Shown here piece after piece: positions 20,559-29,221 of a DNA stretch of 64,000 bases; the stretch's first letter is position 1, and every line of letters begins with the position of its first letter. The DNA comes from Halieaceae bacterium (lineage in GTDB: Bacteria; Pseudomonadota; Gammaproteobacteria; Pseudomonadales; Halieaceae): positions 37,885 to 101,884 of the forward strand of contig CACMGJ010000003.1 of assembly GCA_902613175.1 (NCBI GenBank), in the 5' to 3' direction. Under the pieces are notes generated by a model, which saw nothing but the letters and a program-made list of their open reading frames with translations, was not told the origin of the DNA and did not search any database. The translations under genes were made by a program, and so were the position numbers.

Positions 20559-21581
20559 TCATTCGAGCGAGAGAATATCGGTCAGAAGCGCCTCCACATG
20601 GGGCTGATTCTCCATGTGGGGTAAATGACCAGATTCGGGCACAAAGTGCTCGACGCGCTTGGGGAGTAAACGCTCCAGTTTCTCGGCAAAGCCCGCATAA
20701 ACAACGACGGTATCGCTGTCACCCCAAATGGTGGTGACCGGTATATCTGACGCTTGAAGCTCGGCATGAATACGATCCAGTTCCCGCGAATCGTGATTCT
20801 TGCGGGTTGATATCAGTGCGCGAGCAAAGCCTTTATGAACAAGTAGCTCAGCGTATTTATCGTCCCAGTCCTGAAAATTTGTTGGGTCTTTAAAGTCTGA
20901 TAGCTGACCAGCGGGCAGCTGGGGGAAACGAGCCACAAGCTCGTCAATTTCTGCTTCGCTAACGTCGACGTTGGCTGCGCGGCTGACATCCCTGAAGCCA
21001 GACGATGCCACGTAGATCAGTCGCTCTACCCGTTCAGGCGCAAGGTCAGCTAACTGACTGACCACCCGTCCGCCATTGGACAACCCAAGTAAATTCACTT
21101 TTTCAATGTTCAAGTGATCGAGAAGCTCGAGCACCTGGGTGGCGAAGAGCTCATCGGTGTACGCCACATCTGGATTATCCGAAAAGCCACGCCCGTAGAG
21201 ATCGAGGGTCACGACACATCGTCCTTTCGAGGCGAGGAACTCGTAGGTTGGATCCCAAATATACGAAGGCACCGAGAAGCCATGAACCAGGACATCGGCC
21301 GTCGTACAGGACTCACCATTGGCGAGCCGGTAGTAGGTGACGCCCTCGGAAAACGGGACAAACGCAGCACCGTCGGGTAGATCGATGCTTGCTCTGAAGG
21401 TTGCATCCTTGCTCACTGATTCATAGGGACTGTCAGCCGATACCGGCAGCGCCCCAGAACCGACAAACATCGCCACAGCTAAGGTGAGTAATAGCATGGC
21501 ACGTCTTATCACTGCGCTATCCGCCGCTCTTTTCACTACTCTCTCCAATAGCCTCTCCAACCGAAAAACCGCTACCATCAC
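20559..21581 (-). CDS. alpha/beta hydrolase, exported or membrane-anchored
   Basis: N-terminal hydrophobic segment; VHGFSVPSYIWD, LLGLSNGGRV elbow, GHLPHMENQP. Confidence 0.85.
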   Translation of the reverse strand: MMVAVFRLERLLERVVKRAADSAVIRRAMLLLTLAVAMFVGSGALPVSADSPYESVSKDATFRASIDLPDGAAFVPFSEGVTYYRLANGESCTTADVLVHGFSVPSYIWDPTYEFLASKGRCVVTLDLYGRGFSDNPDVAYTDELFATQVLELLDHLNIEKVNLLGLSNGGRVVSQLADLAPERVERLIYVASSGFRDVSRAANVDVSEAEIDELVARFPQLPAGQLSDFKDPTNFQDWDDKYAELLVHKGFARALISTRKNHDSRELDRIHAELQASDIPVTTIWGDSDTVVVYAGFAEKLERLLPKRVEHFVPESGHLPHMENQPHVEALLTDILSLE

Positions 21582-23260
21582 AGGATTACCGGTGAAGTCA
21601 GTTGAACGTCAGCGTGTGACCACACGGATGCCCACTGTTTTTGGATCACTTTTGCTTCGTTTTTCTTGTTTTGAGCTTCCAGCGCCTTCATCAGACCAAA
21701 TAAAGACCAGCCGTTGTTCTGATGCCAGCGCAAATCTTTTCGGAAGACCGCTTCGGCCTCCTCAAATCGCCCCGCGACCAACAACGCGTTACCTAAATAA
21801 AGCCGCATGGACTGCGGCCAATCGGGTGGCTCTGTGTAGTTGTTTGTGTCCTCAAGAGCGACACCTTTTTCGAAGGCGGCTATTGCACCCGCAAGATCCC
21901 TTTCCGCGAGTTTTATCTCGCCATCCAATGCATACGCCGCTAGAGCCAAAAGCTCCGCCGTGGCGGTTGCGCCAGCGCGGTTCACTGAAACATCAGGCGA
22001 TTGTGCGATGCGCTGAATGTTACTGAGCTCTTGCTTTGCGCCGTCGAGCGAGCCCTTAGCAATATGGGCACTGCCTTTGACATACGACAGGATGCCATCG
22101 AGGTAGGGCGTTGAGTGTTGGAGACTATTAGTGGCAAGTAGCTCATCCCACTGCCCAAATATCTTCAGTATCACCCAGGGCGCTGCAACACGCTTCTGCA
22201 TGCGACCCATGGGCGTGCCATGTTGACTAATGGCCTCAGCCATTTGCTTGGCAGATTTGATAGCGAGTTCAGAGCTGCCCTGCATAGTGGCTGCATAACG
22301 CACGAAATCGAGCGCATGCCCCGCGTGTATTTTATGCGAGAGCGGGTAAGTGCCAATGTTCGGTAATGGAAGGTCACCCCAGTGCTGGGCAAACTCTTTA
22401 TCCACGGCAAGCGAGCGCAAATTGTTGTCGATGGCTCGCTGATAATCGCCAACACGCACGAAGATATGCGCGGGCATATGAACCACGTGACCGCCGATGG
22501 GTAAAGTCGCCTCGAGAGCATCCGCAGACACCATGGCGCGCTCAGGCTCAAGCGAGGCCTCAATAAGATGAATGTGGAGATGGTAGACGCCGGGATGCGG
22601 ATCGCCGGTGGTAATCACATGCTCGAGTGCTTCTGCGACAGCCAGCGTCTCACCCTTCGCTTCCCCACTCTTATCCCAGTAATCCCAGCGGCGAATCGAC
22701 ATAAAGCTTCCTGCGTAGAGTGCTGCGACATCTGGATCATCAGGGTGCTTTTTGTTGAGCTCACGCATCTCCGCCAGGCAGGCGCGATCGCGCTCGCGAG
22801 GGTCAGGAATACTTTTCGCATCGTAGAAAACGTAAAGCGCCTTTATTAGCGCTGCTTCCATCGGGGTCGCGCGATCGATGCGGTCTAATGCGGCTTCAAT
22901 CGCTGCCAATCCCGCGCCCTGTGGATCGTCGGGCATTTGCGCGTAACGGGAATTCGGATTGGGGCCCGCCGCGTGTGCAATACCCCAGTAAGGCATGGGG
23001 TGTGTTGGATCGAGGCGCGCGGCTTCTTGGTAAGACGCTATCGACTCAGGGAAGTAAAACCCCCATGCCAAACGCAGGCCCTGATCGAAATAGGTTTGTG
23101 CGAGGGTGACATCGGTCGATATTGCACGAGAATAGGTCCCAGAATTAGGCACCAGCACAGCGTGACTGCTGGCGGTGTCCGCATCGGCACTCATTGCGAA
23201 ACTCTGGTGAGTCAGAGAAACCAACATTAAGGCAGTAAGAAGTCGGGCTGTAACATTCAT
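21578..23260 (-). CDS. TPR-repeat protein, exported
   Basis: Signal peptide; YFDQGLRLAWGFYFPESIASYQEAARLDPTHPMPYWGIA TPR-like; stop overlaps the downstream hydrolase start by 4 nt. Confidence 0.8.
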   Translation of the reverse strand: MNVTARLLTALMLVSLTHQSFAMSADADTASSHAVLVPNSGTYSRAISTDVTLAQTYFDQGLRLAWGFYFPESIASYQEAARLDPTHPMPYWGIAHAAGPNPNSRYAQMPDDPQGAGLAAIEAALDRIDRATPMEAALIKALYVFYDAKSIPDPRERDRACLAEMRELNKKHPDDPDVAALYAGSFMSIRRWDYWDKSGEAKGETLAVAEALEHVITTGDPHPGVYHLHIHLIEASLEPERAMVSADALEATLPIGGHVVHMPAHIFVRVGDYQRAIDNNLRSLAVDKEFAQHWGDLPLPNIGTYPLSHKIHAGHALDFVRYAATMQGSSELAIKSAKQMAEAISQHGTPMGRMQKRVAAPWVILKIFGQWDELLATNSLQHSTPYLDGILSYVKGSAHIAKGSLDGAKQELSNIQRIAQSPDVSVNRAGATATAELLALAAYALDGEIKLAERDLAGAIAAFEKGVALEDTNNYTEPPDWPQSMRLYLGNALLVAGRFEEAEAVFRKDLRWHQNNGWSLFGLMKALEAQNKKNEAKVIQKQWASVWSHADVQLTSPVIL

Positions 23261-23508
23261 GGGGCACGCTCTCTTTTTATTCCTGATTCATATCGCCAGC
23301 TGACCAAGGTAGCGTCAACACTGATAGGACGCCACCCCCTTGGCACGCAGAAGGCATCAGATCACTAGGCTGATGTGCATTTGCAGTCACAGAGGTTGGT
23401 AACAGTCCGGTTGCTCTACACCGGCGTAACTGGCTATGGTGCTAGGAGGGAGAGATTGGGGCAAGGACAATGCAACAAGAACATTAGCAGCTGTTTAACT
23501 CAACGGTT

Positions 23509-24819
23509 TTGGAGCAGCAGGCGCTTATCCCCGAGATTTACGGATCGGTTGATTTTGGTCAACTCCCAGAACGCTACGTCAGGGACTTTGATCTTGAGAC
23601 GCTCCGTCCTTCTCGCCATCGCGACTATTGCGAGCGCGTCCTTGAAAACCCAGAGCTTGTAGAACGCATCCGTAACTACACCATGATGGGTGACAAGGTC
23701 GCGGACGCCTACGCGTCACTCATACCGGAGTATGGCTTTAGAGCGCTGGTCTCCATGCTTGAGCAAGCCTGTGATGATGGTATCGAGAGCGTTAAGAACG
23801 CACCAGACGAACTCGTCGCTTTCATTAGAGCAATGGAGGCCACACCCGACTGGGTCGATATGGCCATGGTTGAGGAAGGCGCCAAGCACGAGCGTATACC
23901 GTTGGGGACCATTTCGCCTTTTGTGATTCGCGGTGCGTTTATCGCGACCTTCATGAATAAGTACACCGCCTTACCCATTACAATGACGGGGACACTGACC
24001 GACCAACAATCCGTCCGCCGCGTCTTTGAAACCGCCAGTTTCTTCACCGCAACAACCATGCCTCGCGCTATGGAGCGTTTTAACCCGGGCTTTGAGGCCG
24101 CAGCAAAGGTTCGTCTGATGCATTCCATGGTGCGCTTTAACTACATGCGAACCAGTAAGTGGGACGTGTCTACCTACGGCATCCCTATTCCTCAGGTTGA
24201 CCAAATGCCCGCCGGGCTGATTGGTATTTTCCTTCTGTCCTACAAGCTCCTGGCTCAAGGTCGCACCGACTTTACCCCTGCTGAGCTTGCGCGGGTGGAG
24301 ATGGCGCGATATCGCTGTTTCCTGCTGGGTTTACCCGAGGAACTATTGGGTGAAACGCCTCAGGAGATCGTCGATCTGATGACGGCCAGAGACATGTCGC
24401 TTCACGAGATTTATGACGATGAAACCTGTGGTGAGTTAGTGCGCGGAACCATGGACGCGGAGTTGTTTACCGAACCCAGCATTACTGGCCGTTTTCACCG
24501 CTGGATGGAGCGTGGGTTCTCAAAGTATTTCCTTATTCAAAATTTTTGTGAGGGTAAATCCTCCCGAGCTGCTGCGATGGGTGTTCATTTCAAGTTAGAC
24601 GATAAGATCGCCACGGTCTGCGCACTTGCGACGATTGTAAGCAATTCAAATCTCTGCGCCCCAGGCATGAAAATTCCCGGCGTGCGCAACTGGGTAGACC
24701 GACGCCTAACGCGAAAGCTGGGCAGTCTGCTTGAAACCTACGGTCACGCAGATTTCATTACCGATGCCAGCGAGTACAAGCTCGTTGGCGCAACGCAATC
24801 ACCCTCGGCCAGCGCCTAG
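23509..24819 (+). CDS. MpaB / DUF2236-type oxygenase-like protein
   Basis: VIRGAFIATFMNKYTALPIT, KVRLMHSMVRFNYM and MARYRCFLLGLPEELLGE resemble the MpaB/Lcp family. TTG start uncertain. Confidence 0.7.
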   Translation: MEQQALIPEIYGSVDFGQLPERYVRDFDLETLRPSRHRDYCERVLENPELVERIRNYTMMGDKVADAYASLIPEYGFRALVSMLEQACDDGIESVKNAPDELVAFIRAMEATPDWVDMAMVEEGAKHERIPLGTISPFVIRGAFIATFMNKYTALPITMTGTLTDQQSVRRVFETASFFTATTMPRAMERFNPGFEAAAKVRLMHSMVRFNYMRTSKWDVSTYGIPIPQVDQMPAGLIGIFLLSYKLLAQGRTDFTPAELARVEMARYRCFLLGLPEELLGETPQEIVDLMTARDMSLHEIYDDETCGELVRGTMDAELFTEPSITGRFHRWMERGFSKYFLIQNFCEGKSSRAAAMGVHFKLDDKIATVCALATIVSNSNLCAPGMKIPGVRNWVDRRLTRKLGSLLETYGHADFITDASEYKLVGATQSPSASA

Positions 24820-24827
24820 CGCGACGA

Positions 24828-25655
24828 TCACTTGCCCTCGAAAACCGGTGCGCGCTTCGCAATGAATGCTTCAACCGCGTTTTTGTGATCAGCGGTTCCA
24901 CCGCAATGGATGTGGTGCGACGCCTCTAGGTCCAAGCAATCGTGGACATCAGCCGAGGTCAGTGCTCGCGCTAGATTTTCCTTCATGTAACTGAACGCCA
25001 CCGTCGGTCCACTTGCTAACTTTTGAGCAATTTCTGTGGCGCGCTGCTCTAGGTCCTCGGGCGCAACAACCCAGTTGGTCAAACCCAGGCGCTCGGCCTC
25101 CTCGGCCCCTATGCGTTCGGAAAGGAAATACAGCTCTCGCGCTTTTGCTGTGCCGACCAGCTGCGACATGAAGAGTGTGCCGCCGTAGTCTCCCGAAAAA
25201 CCCACTTTGGCAAACGCGGTGGTCATGAAAGCCGTGGACGACATAATGCGAAGGTCGCAGGCCAGCGCAATGGACAAGCCTGCGCCGGCGGCGGGGCCTG
25301 GGATTACAGCGAGCGTGGGTTTCGGCATTTTATTCAGGCGGCCACTCGTAGACCGCTGGTTTAGCCGTTGTCGGTGAATGAGTGTCTCTAACGGACTGGC
25401 AGCCCCCTTGGTATTCACATCGGACATGGCCTTCACGTCGCCACCCGCGCAAAACGCGTTGCCACTACCGGTCACCACCACGCAGCGCACATCAGGATTA
25501 ATTTCCACATCACTGAGCTGGGCTCCGAGCGCTTGAAGCAAATCTCCTGACAAGGCATTACGTGCCTCCGGACGATTAAAGGTCAGCGTCAATACGCCCT
25601 CAGTCAGGTTGGCAAGTAAGTGGTCTGTTCCTGTATCGATCATTCCTTGAGTCAT
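24828..25655 (-). CDS. enoyl-CoA hydratase/isomerase family protein
   Basis: FNRPEARNALSGDLL, GNAFCAGGDVKAM, PGPAAGAGLSIALACDLRIM. Confidence 0.9.
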   Translation of the reverse strand: MTQGMIDTGTDHLLANLTEGVLTLTFNRPEARNALSGDLLQALGAQLSDVEINPDVRCVVVTGSGNAFCAGGDVKAMSDVNTKGAASPLETLIHRQRLNQRSTSGRLNKMPKPTLAVIPGPAAGAGLSIALACDLRIMSSTAFMTTAFAKVGFSGDYGGTLFMSQLVGTAKARELYFLSERIGAEEAERLGLTNWVVAPEDLEQRATEIAQKLASGPTVAFSYMKENLARALTSADVHDCLDLEASHHIHCGGTADHKNAVEAFIAKRAPVFEGK

Positions 25656-25683
25656 ATCACCTCCCGATGCTTGTTAGAGAAAA

Positions 25684-26445
25684 TTAGGGTGAGAGAAAAT
25701 TAAAGGCCACGCCACATACAGTCACAACATGGCCATCGCGCTCGAGGCCTAAACCATCAGCAGCGGCGCAGATGGCAGCCAGATCGACCGCGTCAACATC
25801 AATCGCCATGAGCGCAGGCTCCAGGGCCGCCGCATAGTAAGCAAAGCGTATTTCTGTACCGTCCATTTCCAAACGCCACCCCTCGCCGGCTGGCATTAGT
25901 TCAATGCCGTAGGCTTCGGCCCAGCACAGCCCCGTTGCTTTAGGGTCGGGCGATCTTATTTCCACCGCCAGAATGCCACGAACATAGCGCCCCGCGCGCT
26001 GCCCCCACCCATCACCGGCCCAAAACCAGGATTCGGGAGGGCTCATTTCATCGAGTGAAGGAATCGCACCAGGAACATCCTTGGGGTGAAGGTGAACAGC
26101 TTTCGAATTTCCGCGGTCATCGGCGAAAACCGTACGTATGGCAGTATCCGCCAAACGCACTTTCTCCTCAGCCAGGTTCTCGACCTGCACGATGACCATA
26201 TAGCCACCGTCCCCACCACGGCGATCAAGAAATCGACCGGCGGCCGTATTGGGCTGCACCGGGCTGACAACCTCAAGAAAGCAGTCACCCAGTGTGAAGA
26301 GTCGATTATCTAGCCCGAAGTAGATGATCTCTGGATCCGCGTAGGACTGATCACAGCCCAGTAAATGGCGTAATGTCACATCCGTCTTTTCCAAATCGGA
26401 CGCTGCAAGGGCAACTTGTCTTATTCGCATTCTCACCTCTCTCAT
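25684..26445 (-). CDS. VOC/glyoxalase-like domain protein
   Basis: IRQVALAASDLEKTDVTLRHLLG start and beta-strand pattern typical of VOC proteins. Confidence 0.75.
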   Translation of the reverse strand: MREVRMRIRQVALAASDLEKTDVTLRHLLGCDQSYADPEIIYFGLDNRLFTLGDCFLEVVSPVQPNTAAGRFLDRRGGDGGYMVIVQVENLAEEKVRLADTAIRTVFADDRGNSKAVHLHPKDVPGAIPSLDEMSPPESWFWAGDGWGQRAGRYVRGILAVEIRSPDPKATGLCWAEAYGIELMPAGEGWRLEMDGTEIRFAYYAAALEPALMAIDVDAVDLAAICAAADGLGLERDGHVVTVCGVAFNFLSP

Positions 26446-26576
26446 TATTTTTTTGAGGTTGCTTTCAGTGTAGACAGTTTTTACCAGCGGTCTCTTTCTA
26501 TACCTTTTTCCTACCGCTCATTTCCTAACGCTAGTTTCAGCGAAGTTTACAACTCTCTGCTGACATCAGTCTTGGG

Positions 26577-27467
26577 CTAGGGTACCTCACTTCCAAGCGC
26601 TGCCTCGTAAAGAGAGAACCAGTCTTGCCGGTCGAGCTGAACGGTTTCAGCTGCTGAGATCGCCGAGATTCGATCAAGGTTATTTGTGCCTAGCACTGGC
26701 GTGATCTTCGCGGGGTGAGCTAATAAAAATGCCGTGGCTACCGCGGCCCGATCGACACCAGATCGTGTGGCAATGCTGTCCAAGCGATGCGTCAACTCAT
26801 TAGAGGCCGTCATCAAATCACCTCCCCCCAAGGGAGACCACGCCATAACGAGGTGTCCGTGCTGCTGATGGAAGGCCAGGTCACCATTGGTGAACGGCGC
26901 TATCTGTTTAAGGCTCATTTCGATCTGATTGGTCACGAGCGGATGACGCATGGCCGACTGGAGCAAATTCCAGTCCCAAGGTCTGAAGTTGGAGACCCCC
27001 ACCGCGCGAATCTTTCCCGCATCGACCAGCGCATCGAGCGCCGCACCTGTTTCATGATGGTCCATGAGCGGGTCTGGCCGATGAACAAGAAGCACATCAA
27101 TCTCGTCAATACCCATTTCTGCCAGGGAAGCATCGACACTGGCATTAATGTGCGCTGCCGTCGTGTTGTAGTGTTTAACACGCGCTCCGGAGTGACGGCC
27201 TGCATCGATGACAATGTCGCATTTGGAGACAATCTCCATGTGCTGACGCAGTGAGGGATTTGCTTTCAATGCAGTCCCCATGACCGCTTCAGCTGTGTAC
27301 CCGCCGTATATATCAGCCTGATCGAAGGTTGTAATACCCTGATCTAGCGCTGCGTTTATTTTGGCGTCGACATGCTTCACTGACGTATCGCCGTCGTCTA
27401 ACAACCGCCACATGCCGTAAACGAGCCGGCTAAAGGCGAGACCCTCTGCTAATTCGATGCGTTCCAT
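26577..27467 (-). CDS. aldo/keto reductase
   Basis: FDQADIYGGYTAE, VSKCDI, LLVHRPDPLMD, VGVSNFRPWDWNLL, AWSPLGGG. Confidence 0.9.
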   Translation of the reverse strand: MERIELAEGLAFSRLVYGMWRLLDDGDTSVKHVDAKINAALDQGITTFDQADIYGGYTAEAVMGTALKANPSLRQHMEIVSKCDIVIDAGRHSGARVKHYNTTAAHINASVDASLAEMGIDEIDVLLVHRPDPLMDHHETGAALDALVDAGKIRAVGVSNFRPWDWNLLQSAMRHPLVTNQIEMSLKQIAPFTNGDLAFHQQHGHLVMAWSPLGGGDLMTASNELTHRLDSIATRSGVDRAAVATAFLLAHPAKITPVLGTNNLDRISAISAAETVQLDRQDWFSLYEAALGSEVP

Positions 27468-27543
27468 AGTTACCCCTCAACCTCGAAGCCTCATTGTACT
27501 GGCCAAAGCTAACGCCAGCGAACCCAATGAAAAGAAAACTCTC

Positions 27544-27573
27544 TTGACAGTGGAGGTGGTTCTTGGCGATAAC
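27544..27573 (+). promoter_or_regulatory. putative sigma70-type promoter for the UGSC selenoprotein gene
   Basis: Perfect -35 TTGACA (27544-27549), 18-nt spacer, weak -10 GATAAC (27568-27573; 4/6 match), 24 nt before the ATG. Confidence 0.35.
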
Positions 27574-27597
27574 AGGTGGGGTTCGAGAGGATAGTCC

Positions 27598-28134
27598 ATG
27601 ATTGAGTTTTTAAATCCAGACGCTGACGTTGGTATTGAAAACACGCCGTACGATTTGTCCGTGAAGGTTGACGGTGGCAACGCCACAACTATCGGATTGC
27701 TCGCCAACGGCTTTCCTGACTCCGTGCCTTTCCTAGATGAAGTAGGCAAGGCCATTGGCCGGCTTCGGCCCGGCATCAACCTCAAAGCCTATAACAAGGG
27801 AAACGCCACCATTGCCGCACCCGAGAAACTGCTGGGTGAGATAGGCGGCGACTGCGTAGGTGTTATTGCGGCCTACGGGCACTGAGGCTCTTGCACTACC
27901 GGCACCGTGCGTGACGGCATAAACCTCGCCAAACTTGGCATTCCCTCGGTCGCATTGGTCACTGAGGAGTTTTGGGCACAAGGCAATTTCGTCGCTGAAT
28001 CGTTGGGCATGTCAGATGTGCCAAGGGTTCAATTACCTCACCCGGTAGCGGGAACAGGCTCGGAAAACATGACCGCTGTCGCGGACTCTGTAGCTCAAGA
28101 GATTGTGGCAGCACTCGAGGCAAGCAGTGACTAA
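27598..28134 (+). CDS. UGSC-motif selenoprotein, in-frame UGA (27883-27885) read as selenocysteine at codon 96
   Basis: 27598..27885 and 27907..28134 are in the same frame; joined translation ...GDCVGVIAAYGH-U-GSCTTGTVRDGINLAKLGIPSVALVTEEF...EASSD, 178 aa. TGA-GGC-TCT-TGC gives U-G-S-C. Coding character is continuous across the TGA. Confidence 0.9.
27902..27918 (+). promoter_or_regulatory. candidate bacterial SECIS element (hairpin)
   Basis: CCGU(27905-27908)/ACGG(27914-27917) stem with loop GCGUG starting with G; G27902-C918 can extend it across a 2-nt bulge. Apical G lies 24 nt after the UGA. Confidence 0.5.
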
Positions 28135-29194
28135 TACCCTATCTGCGCGGGACGAAGAGGCAGCGCTCGAGGAACTCCATAGACGAGGCTGTACTGATGG
28201 ACTGCCTGTCGTCATCCCCACAACCGATCGCGTTGCCCGAATGGTTCTAGCCTCAGGTCTCGAAGCGGACATGATGCTGGGAACCATGGGGCCGGGACAC
28301 GGCATCGCCACCGTTGAAAAAGTTGCTATCGCGGCCGTAATGGCGGGATGTAAGCCAGATTATATGCCGGTTGTCGTGGCGGCTGTTAAAGCCGTCATCG
28401 AACCCGAGTTTGACCTCACCGAAATGCAAGCCACGACGCACTGCACGGCACCCTTGATTATCGTCAATGGACCCGCGAGACACACCTGCGGACCGATTGC
28501 GTCGGGCACGGGCGCCCTGGGTCCCGGCCATCGCGCGAACGCGACGATCGGTCGAGCGCTGAGGCTCACCATGATCAATATCGGCAAGGCACGACCTGGC
28601 AGTTCCGACATGGCGCTCCTAGGTCATCCGGGAAAGTTCACCTTCTGTCTTGCAGAGGATGAGGAGGCCAGTCCTTTTACACCGCTGCACGTAAGCCGGG
28701 GTTTCAATGCCGACGACAGCGTGGTCACGGTTCTGGGTGCCGAAGCACCGCACTCAGTTATCTTTGCTGGCGACGGCGATGACCCCAATAGCTACAAGTC
28801 GCTGCTGGAACTCCTAGCCATGGGTTTAGCCAACCCGCCCAGTAACAACGGCACGCTCACTGGCGGATGCGCAACGGTGGTATTGAACCCCGAACACAGT
28901 GCCATTTTGAACGGGGCCGGACTCACGCGAAAGGATATCGCCCAGGAGCTATACCAGCTCAGCGTTGTCGAAGCGAGCATCGTTAAACGCTTGTTTAGCC
29001 AATTTGCAGGGCCCGATCCTCAAGACCGTATGGCGTTCAAGGGGCCGGAGCAAATCTTGATTTTGCAGGCCGGTGGCTCGGGTGTGTATTCAATGGTCAT
29101 GCCCTCATGGTGCGTCGGCGCGCATGCCAACTCAGCCGTTAGCGTCAAGGTCGAAGCTGATATGTTCTGTGAAATCCCCGGGCTTTCGAGCTAG
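28127..29194 (+). CDS. conserved protein of unknown function, probable UGSC-selenoprotein partner
   Basis: GTG at 28127 overlaps the selenoprotein stop (28132-28134) by 8 nt; translation begins MTNTLSARDEEAALEELHRRGCTDGLPVVIPTTDRVARM...; listed ORF begins upstream at 28103. Confidence 0.85.
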   Translation: MTNTLSARDEEAALEELHRRGCTDGLPVVIPTTDRVARMVLASGLEADMMLGTMGPGHGIATVEKVAIAAVMAGCKPDYMPVVVAAVKAVIEPEFDLTEMQATTHCTAPLIIVNGPARHTCGPIASGTGALGPGHRANATIGRALRLTMINIGKARPGSSDMALLGHPGKFTFCLAEDEEASPFTPLHVSRGFNADDSVVTVLGAEAPHSVIFAGDGDDPNSYKSLLELLAMGLANPPSNNGTLTGGCATVVLNPEHSAILNGAGLTRKDIAQELYQLSVVEASIVKRLFSQFAGPDPQDRMAFKGPEQILILQAGGSGVYSMVMPSWCVGAHANSAVSVKVEADMFCEIPGLSS

Positions 29195-29221
29195 CCCCCT
29201 CGGGTACCACAGCGCCACACG

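Noticed and set aside
21484-22026. 180-aa forward ORF overlapping the hydrolase and TPR genes
   Set aside because: Antisense to two supported genes with low-complexity, Arg/Pro/Ser-rich translation.
27598-28134. Two separate genes, or a pseudogene disrupted by a stop codon
   Set aside because: Same frame, continuous coding character across the TGA, TGA exactly at the U of a UGSC motif, and an overlapping downstream gene all favour selenocysteine readthrough.
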